Below are positions 56,956-64,000 of a stretch of DNA of 64,000 nt, piece after piece. The stretch comes from an uncultured Saprospirales bacterium (GTDB lineage Bacteria; Bacteroidota; Bacteroidia; Chitinophagales; JADIYW01). The stretch spans positions 1 to 64,000 of the forward strand of contig CALLKF010000096.1 of the NCBI GenBank assembly GCA_938008535.1, written 5' to 3'. Position 1 is the first letter of the stretch; every line of letters starts with the position of its first letter. Under the pieces are notes generated by a model that searched no databases, was not told the DNA's origin, and saw only the letters and a program-made list of their open reading frames with translations. Position numbers and translations under genes: made by a program.

Positions 56956-58056
56956 GTGATTTTTCTAACGTATTTATTTATTGCTTGCTGTATTTATCAA
57001 ATTGTATATCAATTAGTATTGGTTAGTTCGATAATTTTAAAAAAGAAATCTCAAAATCTCAAAATCTCTTCCGAAGTTTCAGAAATTAAATCTGTTAGCG
57101 TAATTATTTGTGCAAAAAACGAAGCAGCTAATCTGCAAAAGAATCTTCCCTTTATTTTAGAACAAAATTATCCGAATTTTGAAGTGATTATTGTTGATGA
57201 TGGTTCTGATGAACGATTAATAATGAACGATGAACTATTAAAAATTATCCATTTAACCAAAGAAGAAAAAATTGGTTTAGGAAAAAAATATGCTTTACAA
57301 AAAGGCGTTGAAGCTGCAAAAAACGAGTTGGTTTTATTAACAGATGCAGATTGTCAGCCAATTTCAAGAAACTGGATTGTAGAAATGGCAAATTGCATTA
57401 CTGATGATAAAAAAATTGTGTTGGGAATTTCGCCATACAAAACAGAAAACACATTACTGAATGCTTTGATTGAATACGAAACTGCGCAAACCATGTTGCA
57501 ATATCTTGGCTTTGCTATTTTAGGAAATCCATATATGTGTGTTGGCAGAAATGTTTTGTACGACAGAAATTTATTGCTTTCCAAAACTTGGTCAGACAAA
57601 GAGTTATCCATTGCTTCTGGTGATGATGATTTAGCGATTCAAACTTTAGCAACGAATCAAAATACAACCGTTTGCTTATCTGAAAATAGTTACACTTTCA
57701 GTGAAGCAAAAAACACTTGGAAATCTTATTTCAATCAAAAAACACGACACAACGAAAGTGGAAAACTGTATAAAATCCATCATAAATTGATTTTAATTTG
57801 CTTTATTTTATCTAAAATTCTGATTTACAGCACATTTTTTTTTATTTTGTGTTTGAATATTAAATTAAATGTATTACTTTTGTCTTGTGTTATTGCTTAC
57901 CCAACGATAACATGCATGGCAAACATGCTTTTAAACATAACCCTAAAAACCCAAAAAAAATGGTATTACAGTCTCATTCTGGACTTAATCTATTGTTTCT
58001 TCCTGTTGTACACTGGCTTGATGAGTTTATTTATTCCAAACCCAAAATGGAAATAA
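56956..58056 (+). CDS. membrane GT2 glycosyltransferase
   Basis: A 366-residue family 2 glycosyltransferase. An N-terminal helix (LTYLFIACCIYQIVYQLVLV) precedes the catalytic core (SVIICAKNEAANLQKNL, IVDDGSDERL, VLLTDADCQPIS). The end has two or three helices (FILSKILIYSTFFFILCLNI, then LILDLIYCFFLLYTGL). The processive-type acceptor motif QKTRH follows SGDDDLAIQ, as in ceramide or hopanoid glucosyltransferase-like enzymes. It starts with GTG 56956. The stop overlaps the sigma-factor start by 10 bp, so the two form one transcript. Confidence 0.85.
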   Translation: MIFLTYLFIACCIYQIVYQLVLVSSIILKKKSQNLKISSEVSEIKSVSVIICAKNEAANLQKNLPFILEQNYPNFEVIIVDDGSDERLIMNDELLKIIHLTKEEKIGLGKKYALQKGVEAAKNELVLLTDADCQPISRNWIVEMANCITDDKKIVLGISPYKTENTLLNALIEYETAQTMLQYLGFAILGNPYMCVGRNVLYDRNLLLSKTWSDKELSIASGDDDLAIQTLATNQNTTVCLSENSYTFSEAKNTWKSYFNQKTRHNESGKLYKIHHKLILICFILSKILIYSTFFFILCLNIKLNVLLLSCVIAYPTITCMANMLLNITLKTQKKWYYSLILDLIYCFFLLYTGLMSLFIPNPKWK

Positions 58057-58625
58057 AGTCACACAACACAATAGACAATGATTTAATTTCAGACGCCAAA
58101 AATGGCAGCCAAAAAGCATTTGCATCACTCATGCAAAAGTATCAGAAATCCGTTTATCATGTGATTTTGAAAATTGTAAAAAACAAAGAAGATGCAGAAG
58201 ATTTGACTATTGAGTCGTTTGCAAAAGCATTTGACAATTTAGATCAGTATTCTGAAAAATTTGCATTTTCTACTTGGTTGTTTAAAATCGCATCTAACAC
58301 GAGCATTGATATGCTTCGTAAAAAACGGATAGAACAGGTTTCATTAGAATCCGAAACCATGCAAATTTCAGACAATATTATGTACAGTACTAAATCTACT
58401 CCAGAAACTGAGATGATCACTGCACAACAAAAAACACAATTAAAAAATGTGGTGCATTCGATGGACGAAATTTTTTCTCGTGTAATTGAATTGCGTTATT
58501 TTAAAGAATTGAGTTACGAAGAAATCTCAGAAGAACTCAACATTCCTGTTGGAACGATAAAAGTGCAACTCTATCGTGCTAAGAAGTTATTGATAGAAAA
58601 ATTTTTAACTGATACTAATTTTTAG
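58047..58625 (+). CDS. ECF-type RNA polymerase sigma factor
   Basis: A 192-residue sigma-70 family regulator of the ECF group. Region 2 spans about 12-80 (QKAFASLMQKYQKSVYHVILKIVKNKEDAEDLTIESFAKAF, with FSTWLFKIASNTSIDMLRKKR). Region 4 is at the end (FSRVIELRYFKELSYEEISEELNIPVGTIKVQLYRAKKLL). It lacks a sigma-1.1/3 domain and has no adjacent anti-sigma gene. I start at ATG 58047 (MEIKSHN). The frame is open further upstream only because it runs through the glycosyltransferase gene. A strong terminator follows. Confidence 0.85.
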   Translation: MEIKSHNTIDNDLISDAKNGSQKAFASLMQKYQKSVYHVILKIVKNKEDAEDLTIESFAKAFDNLDQYSEKFAFSTWLFKIASNTSIDMLRKKRIEQVSLESETMQISDNIMYSTKSTPETEMITAQQKTQLKNVVHSMDEIFSRVIELRYFKELSYEEISEELNIPVGTIKVQLYRAKKLLIEKFLTDTNF

Positions 58626-58699
58626 ATATCCTAAAATCCAGAAACAATTTTTCAGTATAGTACCTGAAAATATTTTTTTTATTTAACTAACAATTGTTT

Positions 58700-58734
58700 A
58701 AGTGCGATGCAGAAATGCATCGCACTTTTTTTTT
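58700..58734 (+). terminator. intrinsic terminator after the sigma factor gene
   Basis: Arms AAGTGCGATGCA / TGCATCGCACTT with a GAAA tetraloop, followed by an eight-T run. It is the clearest intrinsic terminator in the window. Confidence 0.93.
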
Positions 58735-58852
58735 ACCAAATAATCCAACCATTCATAAACTGAAAACTACCATTCATGAAATGTTTAAAAAGAGCAACGC
58801 AAAATCAAACATATTTGCACTACAAAAAACAATTTATTAAAACAATTTAAGA

Positions 58853-59209
58853 ATGAACAACACAATTAAAATTTTCGGAATCGTAGTATTATTTGCTACC
58901 GTATTATTTGCATCTTGCAAGAAAGAAGAAACTGCAACTGCAAATCCAGTGGCAAGTTTTACTATTGCACCAAATGACACCATTTATAGTAATGAAACAA
59001 TTGAATTTACTAACACATCTACAGATGCTGATAGTTATTCTTGGAGTTTTGGACTTGGTGATAATAGCACCTTAACAAATCCAACAAAATATTATGGTGG
59101 AATAGAAGCAAGTGCTTGCGAAGTAGATTATACGGTTACGTTAACGGCAACTAAAAATGGAAAAACTTCAACTGCAACTAAAATTATTCATGTAATTTAT
59201 TGCTCTTAA
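58853..59209 (+). CDS. PKD-domain lipoprotein
   Basis: A 118-residue lipoprotein. The signal peptide ends in the lipobox FAS-C (about C22) followed by KKE. One PKD domain covers about residues 32-115: VASFTIAPNDTIYSNETIEFTNTS, the hallmark YSWSFGLGD (typically YxWxFGDG), then YTVTLTATKNGKTSTATK. Such domains mediate contacts on the cell surface and are common in secreted proteins of the phylum. It has no attached enzyme domain, so it is a bare binding module. It ends with a terminator and is monocistronic. Confidence 0.8.
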   Translation: MNNTIKIFGIVVLFATVLFASCKKEETATANPVASFTIAPNDTIYSNETIEFTNTSTDADSYSWSFGLGDNSTLTNPTKYYGGIEASACEVDYTVTLTATKNGKTSTATKIIHVIYCS

Positions 59210-59227
59210 TCCATTTTTATATTTTGA

Positions 59228-59251
59228 AAAGCAACGCTTTTGCGTTGCTTT
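59228..59251. terminator. terminator between the PKD lipoprotein and the kinase gene
   Basis: Perfect 10-bp arms AAAGCAACGC / GCGTTGCTTT around TTTT. It lies between convergent stop codons and probably works both ways. Confidence 0.85.
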
Positions 59252-59252
59252 A

Positions 59253-60881
59253 TTAATTTATTGGAATTTGGATACTAACTTTTGTACCTAACGCGTTTAT
59301 ATTTTCATCTTCTATATCTTCAAATAGCACAGCAATATTTTCTTGTTTTCCTTGATTTAAGAGTTGCAATCTTTTCTCGGTTGCTGATGTAGAAAAAGAC
59401 ACGTGCGATTGCGGTCGGTTTTTATTTATTTCTGCTGATGCTATTCTACCAATTCCATTGTCCATTATTTCGCAAACTAAATTAGTTTCGTCATCGTTTA
59501 AAATAAAATTTAACGCAAGTTCTTTCATTCCTTTTTTATGCAACAAGCCATGTTTTATTGCATTTTCCACATAAGGTTGAATTAGCATTGGTGGTAATTG
59601 CACATAATCTACGTCAATATTTTTGGATAAATTTATTTGATACAAAAAATCATTTTCAAAACGAATACCTTCGAGTTCTAAATATTTGGTAAGTATGTCA
59701 ATTTCATCAGCTAAATCTATTTTCTGTTTACCAGAAACATCTAAAATTTTTCTGGTTAATGTTGCAAAATTTGCCATTTGCTCATTTGCCATTTTCTTAT
59801 CGCCAATAGTATATAATTCTTGAATAGAATTAAGTGCATTGAAAATAAAATGTGGATTCATTTGCGATTTAAGAGCAGTTAATTCGCTTTGTGTTTGTTC
59901 TAATTTTAATTGATTAATAGCTGCTTCTTTCTTTTCTGTTTCGTATTTTAATTGTAATGTGTTAAAGGATTTTATCTTATCATTATTTAGCATTTTTTCT
60001 TTTAATTCTATATAATTTTTTGATGCATGAAATGCATTTTTATAATCTTCTTGATGTTCGTAAATATCAATAGTAAGTTTAATAATTAAAATTTCTTTTT
60101 CAACATCTTGAATTTCTTTTGCCAAAAAAAATCCTTTGTTTGCATATTGTAGTGCTGCGTAATATTGATGAAGCCGTGTATAAGACTCTGCATATTTTAA
60201 ATAATTACCAACTTGAATAACTTTATAGTCATCTGTTTCGCAAATTTGTTCAGAGATAGCTAGTTGCACTAATGCTTCTTCAGGTTGGTTCAATAAAATA
60301 AGGTGTCCTGCCAGATTTGATTTACTCACAGCAATTCCATAGCTGCTTTCCAATTGTTCAGAAATTTCAAGTGCCTTTTTGGAATACAAAATACCATTTT
60401 TCGGATCTTTTAGAAAGCAATATGCAGCATCTATATTTATATACATTTGCGCATGAATAATATCTATTGGAATTAACTTAATTTCATTTTCAATTTCATT
60501 ATAAATACGCAAAGCTTCTTCGTATTGTTGTGTATTCATATAAACCATAGCAATATTTGCTTTCGGTTTTATACGATTTTTCCAATTCATGCTTTTCGAC
60601 AATAACTCGTCAGCTTTTAGATAGTTAATGAGTGCATTTTCAAAATCAGAATTACGATAATAAAAAATACCAAGCTGAAGAAAAGACGTACCAATACCTT
60701 CTTCATAACTAATTTCTGTAGATATTTTTTCTGCTTCATCAATATAAATCTTAGTTTTATTGAGATCGATATTTAGATAGTAAGCAATTAATTGATGAAG
60801 AATATCAACTCTTTCTTTAGAGTTAGTAGTGTTCTGTTGTAGTTGAACCTCTAGTTCAAGAATTGTTTCGTTGGAAGACAT
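59253..60881 (-). CDS. soluble TPR histidine kinase (LytS-like)
   Basis: A 542-residue sensor kinase without any membrane helix. Residues about 1-300 are TPR repeats (YYRNSDFENALINYLKADELL, EEALRIYNEIENEI), then a coiled-coil (about 300-345, KYETEKKEAAINQLKLEQTQ). The His_kinase domain carries the phospho-acceptor His in MNPHFIFNALNSIQ, and the HATPase end has PPMLIQPYVENAIKHGL and ICEIMDNGIGRI. This is the LytS/YehU type that normally pairs with a LytTR response regulator. None is adjacent. It probably reads a cytoplasmic protein partner through the TPRs. Confidence 0.88.
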   Translation of the reverse strand: MSSNETILELEVQLQQNTTNSKERVDILHQLIAYYLNIDLNKTKIYIDEAEKISTEISYEEGIGTSFLQLGIFYYRNSDFENALINYLKADELLSKSMNWKNRIKPKANIAMVYMNTQQYEEALRIYNEIENEIKLIPIDIIHAQMYINIDAAYCFLKDPKNGILYSKKALEISEQLESSYGIAVSKSNLAGHLILLNQPEEALVQLAISEQICETDDYKVIQVGNYLKYAESYTRLHQYYAALQYANKGFFLAKEIQDVEKEILIIKLTIDIYEHQEDYKNAFHASKNYIELKEKMLNNDKIKSFNTLQLKYETEKKEAAINQLKLEQTQSELTALKSQMNPHFIFNALNSIQELYTIGDKKMANEQMANFATLTRKILDVSGKQKIDLADEIDILTKYLELEGIRFENDFLYQINLSKNIDVDYVQLPPMLIQPYVENAIKHGLLHKKGMKELALNFILNDDETNLVCEIMDNGIGRIASAEINKNRPQSHVSFSTSATEKRLQLLNQGKQENIAVLFEDIEDENINALGTKVSIQIPIN

Positions 60882-60985
60882 CTTTTAAAGTATTTGGCAT
60901 AGGATTTTAATAAAGGTATAAAAATAAATTTAAAATCATTATTTTATGCTAATTGGTATTTGTCAGAATAATTGTATTTTTAAAC

Positions 60986-61504
60986 GTGGAACTCATTAAT
61001 CAAATTCGTCGATTTATTTTATTGTTTATACTTCGCAGAAAAACAGCGATTTCTAAAAACAGAAATCCTGTTACAATACAACAAGCTAATAAAATCGGCA
61101 TTTTATTCAATGCAGAAAATATCAAAACCAACGATGTTATTTTAGAATTTTCAAAGCATTTAAAATCGTTACAAAAAGAAGTACAACTTTTAGGATATTT
61201 ACCCAAACGAGATTTCGGATTTCAGTATCCATTTCCTTTCATTTCAGAAAAAGACACAAATTGGTATGGCAAGCCAAAAGGTGGAACATCAGGTTTTTTT
61301 ATTAATACACCATTCGATTTAATGGTAGATTTTTGCTCAGATGAATGTTTGCCGTTAGAATATATTTCTGGTGTTTCTTCTTCAAAATTTAGAGTCGGAT
61401 TTAATAAAGAAATAAATAATGCTAACTATGATTTAATATTAATTCCAAAAGAAAAAAGCGATATTTCTAACTTAATTCAGAACTTAGAGAAATATTTGAA
61501 ATAA
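60986..61504 (+). CDS. DUF6913-like hypothetical protein
   Basis: A 172-residue protein. I start at GTG 60986 (MELINQIRRFILLFILRRK), which removes an upstream part that reads poorly. It has a basic helix at the start, then a Rossmann-like alternation (KIGILFNAENIKTNDVILEFSKHLKSLQKEVQLLGYL), the conserved LPKRDFGFQYPFPFISEKDTNWYGKP and LMVDFCSDECLPLEYISGVSSSKFRVGFN segments, and a short helical end. The family is conserved in Bacteroidota without known function; the number is from memory. It precedes dapA by 69 bp. Confidence 0.65.
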   Translation: MELINQIRRFILLFILRRKTAISKNRNPVTIQQANKIGILFNAENIKTNDVILEFSKHLKSLQKEVQLLGYLPKRDFGFQYPFPFISEKDTNWYGKPKGGTSGFFINTPFDLMVDFCSDECLPLEYISGVSSSKFRVGFNKEINNANYDLILIPKEKSDISNLIQNLEKYLK

Positions 61505-61573
61505 AAAGTAAAGGTGAAAGTGAGAATGAAAGTGTGATAGAACCTAAATCATAAATCGAAAATTGTAAATTTT

Positions 61574-62461
61574 ATGTTGAATTTAAAAGGCGTTGGTGTA
61601 GCATTGGTAACACCATTTAATGAAGAAAAAGAAATCAACTTTAGTGAGTTTGAGAAGGTAGTCAATCACGTGATTGAAGGTGGTGTTGATTATGTGGTAG
61701 TGCTTGGCACTACTGGTGAAGTGGTTACCTTAAATAAGCAAGAAAAACAAGATTTAATTTCAGCGTGTGTTACATATACAAATAAACGAGTGCCTGTAAT
61801 TGCTGGATTTGGTGGCAATAATACCAAAAGCATTATAGATGATTTAACTTCTTTTGATTTAACTGGTGTTGATGGAATTTTATCTGTTTCGCCTTATTAT
61901 AATAAGCCAACACAAGAAGGAATTTACGAACACTATAAAGCCATTGCTAACAGCACAAATTTGCCAATTATATTATACAATGTTCCAGGAAGAACTGCAT
62001 CCAATATTCGTGCAACAACAACATTGCAATTAGCGAATAATTTTAAAAACATTGTTGCAATAAAAGAAGCTAGCAATGATTGGCAACAGATTTTTTGGTT
62101 GGCACGCGAGAAACCAGAAGGTTTTTTATTGATAAGTGGAAATGATGATTTAATTGTACCACAAATTTCTATTGGTTATGATGGTGTGATTTCTGTAATT
62201 GCTAATGCATTGCCAAAACAATTTTCTACAATGGTGCATCAGGCATTATATGGTGATTATACAACTGCCAGAAAAACAGTGTATGAATTAGACGAGCTCA
62301 TCACCTATTTATTTGAGCAAGGAAATCCAGCTGGTGTAAAAGCTGCGATGAAACATTTAGGTGTTTGTGATGATTCTGTTCGCTTGCCGTTGATGCCAAT
62401 AAATGCTGACTTGCGCAAGAAAATTGCAGAAAAGGTTGACAGCTTATTTGTGGTTGGTTAA
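61574..62461 (+). CDS. dapA: 4-hydroxy-tetrahydrodipicolinate synthase
   Basis: A 295-residue TIM-barrel aldolase that condenses pyruvate and aspartate semialdehyde, the first committed step of lysine and meso-diaminopimelate synthesis. The Schiff-base Lys is in IVAIKEASND. The GTTGE loop (VVLGTTGEVVTL), LYNVPGRT with the catalytic Tyr, and ISGNDDLIVPQ all match. Length is typical (about 292). It is preceded by DUF6913-like and converges end to end with proline dehydrogenase. It probably works as a cytoplasmic tetramer and supplies diaminopimelate for peptidoglycan. Confidence 0.95.
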   Translation: MLNLKGVGVALVTPFNEEKEINFSEFEKVVNHVIEGGVDYVVVLGTTGEVVTLNKQEKQDLISACVTYTNKRVPVIAGFGGNNTKSIIDDLTSFDLTGVDGILSVSPYYNKPTQEGIYEHYKAIANSTNLPIILYNVPGRTASNIRATTTLQLANNFKNIVAIKEASNDWQQIFWLAREKPEGFLLISGNDDLIVPQISIGYDGVISVIANALPKQFSTMVHQALYGDYTTARKTVYELDELITYLFEQGNPAGVKAAMKHLGVCDDSVRLPLMPINADLRKKIAEKVDSLFVVG

Positions 62462-63646
62462 TCACAACACAAACAACTTTCTTCTTCTCACTTCATCTTT
62501 TAATAGTTTTAATTCGCGACCCATTTGTCCAGAAACACTCGTGTTTTCTTGTGCTCTGCGAATTAAATAAGGTATCACATCTTTCACAGGTCCATAAGGC
62601 ATGTATTTGCTCGAGTTGTAACCAGCTTTAGAAAGATTGAATGTAATGTTGTCGCTCATTCCATACAATTGCGAAAAGTGTATGTGTGGATGGTTATTCT
62701 TTAGTTGATTTTGTTGCATTAATTGAGTAGCTAATAAGGTGCTTTCTTCATTATGTGTAGCAACGCAAATAGCAATATGCTCAATATTTTCAATTGCAAA
62801 TTCTAATGCAAGGTTGTAGTCCTTATCTGTATTTTCTTTGGATGTTTGAATTGGATTTTCGTAATTTAATTTACGAGCACGAACTTCTTCTTTTTCCATG
62901 TAAGCACCACGCACTAATTTTGCAGCATAAATAAAACCAGCTTTTTTTGCTTTTTCAGCAGTAGTTTTAAAAAATTCCAATCTGTCATTTCTATACAACT
63001 GAACCGTGTTGTAAATAATAGGTTTTTGCTTGTTGAATGTAGACATCAAATCAAACGTCAAATCATCTAATGGTTGTTGAATCCAGCTTTCTTCTGCATC
63101 TACAAATAAACTTACATCATTATCAAATGCTAATTGTGCAATACCATAAATTCGTTTTTTAGATTTCTCTAAAATGAAATTTTCTTCTGAAGATAATGGC
63201 TCATTTGCATGCATTTTTTCTAAAATACTAAATGGAATTAAACCGGTAAATTTTGAACAAACGATACCAACTGCATCGTAATTTTTTGCAAATAAAATTG
63301 CCTGTTTTATGGCGTTTTCTGTTCTATTGAAATCTTCTTCTTCTTCTTTTCCTTCTACACCATAATCCAAAATTGCCTGAACGCCAAATTCGTAAAGGTT
63401 ATTTATTTTCTTAGTAGCATCTTCCAAAGTGTCGCCACCACAAAAAGTAGCATATATAGTTGGACGCATTCCAATTGCAATCGGTGTTTTAATTCCTAAA
63501 TTCATTAATTTGGATGCTGTATTGGTGCCGAATTTTACCAACCAACTTTGATTAATTAAGCGAAAAATCTGATAATCACGAACGAGTGAATTATTTGATT
63601 TGTGGGCAAAAGCAGTTTTAGTATCATTAAAATTGAGAGTGGTCAT
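62462..63646 (-). CDS. proline dehydrogenase
   Basis: A 394-residue FAD-dependent PRODH (TIM-barrel, PutA-N-like without the aldehyde dehydrogenase half). Marks are the KFTGLIPFS strand, LFVDAEESWIQQPLDD, YNTVQLYRNDR, AAKLVRGAYMEKE, CVATHNEES and the C-terminal KYMPYGPVKDVIPYLIRRAQEN. It oxidises proline to pyrroline-5-carboxylate and passes electrons to quinone. I start at ATG 63646 (MTTLNFNDTK). A second ATG at 63667 lies in a dispersed repeat and adds seven unlikely residues. The partner P5C dehydrogenase is not in the window. The stop abuts dapA. Confidence 0.88.
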   Translation of the reverse strand: MTTLNFNDTKTAFAHKSNNSLVRDYQIFRLINQSWLVKFGTNTASKLMNLGIKTPIAIGMRPTIYATFCGGDTLEDATKKINNLYEFGVQAILDYGVEGKEEEEDFNRTENAIKQAILFAKNYDAVGIVCSKFTGLIPFSILEKMHANEPLSSEENFILEKSKKRIYGIAQLAFDNDVSLFVDAEESWIQQPLDDLTFDLMSTFNKQKPIIYNTVQLYRNDRLEFFKTTAEKAKKAGFIYAAKLVRGAYMEKEEVRARKLNYENPIQTSKENTDKDYNLALEFAIENIEHIAICVATHNEESTLLATQLMQQNQLKNNHPHIHFSQLYGMSDNITFNLSKAGYNSSKYMPYGPVKDVIPYLIRRAQENTSVSGQMGRELKLLKDEVRRRKLFVL

Positions 63647-63721
63647 TGGTAATTTGATATTAGTCATTAGACATTCGTAAGAAAAGATTGAGCAAAACTA
63701 TTAATTTTTTTTGACATAGAA

Positions 63722-64000
63722 CTATTGACTATTCCATATTTGCCAACTTCGTTCTGCTTGCAAGTATAACATTTCTAAACCGTTTTTTGTTTGTGCGCCA
63801 TGCAACTTTCCTTCCTTTAAAAATTGTGTTTCTTCTGGATTGTAAATTAAATCGTATAGTAAATGGTTGTCAGTGATAGCATTGTATGGAATATCTGGTG
63901 CGTTGTTTACATTTGGATACATACCGATTGGCGTTGTATTAATGATGAGTTTTGAGTGATGTATAATGAGTTGATTGACTTCTTCATAAGAAATAGTTTT
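63722..64000 (-). CDS. aroE: shikimate dehydrogenase, partial (3' end)
   Basis: The last 92 residues of AroE, cut at the window edge. INTTPIGMYPN and LLYDLIYNPEETQFL are the conserved NADP-side and substrate-side segments, and GAQTKNGLEMLYLQAERSWQIW is the usual C-terminal helix. The full enzyme reduces 3-dehydroshikimate to shikimate in aromatic amino acid synthesis. The 5' part lies beyond 64000, so the start and length are unknown. Confidence 0.85.
   Translation of the reverse strand, partial: KTISYEEVNQLIIHHSKLIINTTPIGMYPNVNNAPDIPYNAITDNHLLYDLIYNPEETQFLKEGKLHGAQTKNGLEMLYLQAERSWQIWNSQ

Noticed and set aside
57885..58046. Long form of the sigma factor
   Set aside because: This part only reads through the glycosyltransferase gene in another frame. 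The ECF region 2 starts after ATG 58047.

Overview
The window is a low-GC (roughly one third G+C) chromosomal segment of a member of the Bacteroidota, probably from the Chitinophagia/Sphingobacteriia side. The evidence is internal: type IX secretion parts (PorW/SprE-like, PorD/DUF4835, a PorV/PorQ-like barrel and a substrate with a C-terminal sorting domain), a CarboxypepD_reg/TonB-dependent receptor, the block bamD-rpoZ-coaBC-porD-recN, TAnnTTTG-type -7 promoter boxes, and many SxxC lipoproteins. The genus cannot be fixed from the sequence. I see no tRNA, rRNA, CRISPR array or transposase gene.

Layout. 0-7.6 kb: a small Cys-rich lipoprotein, an isolated nuoE-nuoF pair, an HD-domain protein, the RNase P RNA gene (minus strand, 3098-3434), a secreted lipase, an RlmI-like rRNA methyltransferase, and folA-thyA. 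7.6-11.1 kb is an accessory-looking patch: a methyltransferase, a family-only hypothetical protein, a 21-bp array of phased A4T4 tracts, a 151/152-bp upstream block present twice, and two lipoproteins with the same leader but unrelated mature parts. 11.3-16.5 kb: bamD, rpoZ, coaBC, porD, recN. 16.5-23.2 kb: a TPR protein, two outer-membrane barrels, an Fnr-type regulator with a TTGAT-N4-ATCAA palindrome upstream, a PD40/SPOR-like protein and a lipoprotein. 23.3-30.1 kb: lepA, an MbnP/MbnH-like copper-linked pair, aqpZ, mdh, a NarL-type response regulator and a tiny HExxH membrane protein.

30.2-37.5 kb is an envelope block: PBP1A overlapped by porW/sprE, and on the other strand a catalytically dead M23 protein, bactofilin, AtpZ and an AtpI-like protein, with no ATP synthase genes following. 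37.8-44.6 kb: PAS-LuxR regulator, TonB-like secreted domain, tadA, a TolC/HlyD efflux pair without its pump, a GT2 enzyme and a membrane SGNH protein. 44.7-50.5 kb: a TonB-dependent receptor beside a T9SS-secreted S15 peptidase. 50.6-64 kb: terC, msrA, feoAB, lptG-tgt, GT2-sigma factor, PKD lipoprotein, TPR histidine kinase, DUF6913-like protein, dapA, proline dehydrogenase and the 3' part of aroE.

Many gaps carry short palindromes (including a 33-bp family seen four times) or short-word tandem repeats. One such tandem repeat lies in frame inside coaBC, and a 15-bp repeat word lies in the P3 arm of RNase P RNA. The most unusual stretch is 7.6-11.1 kb.
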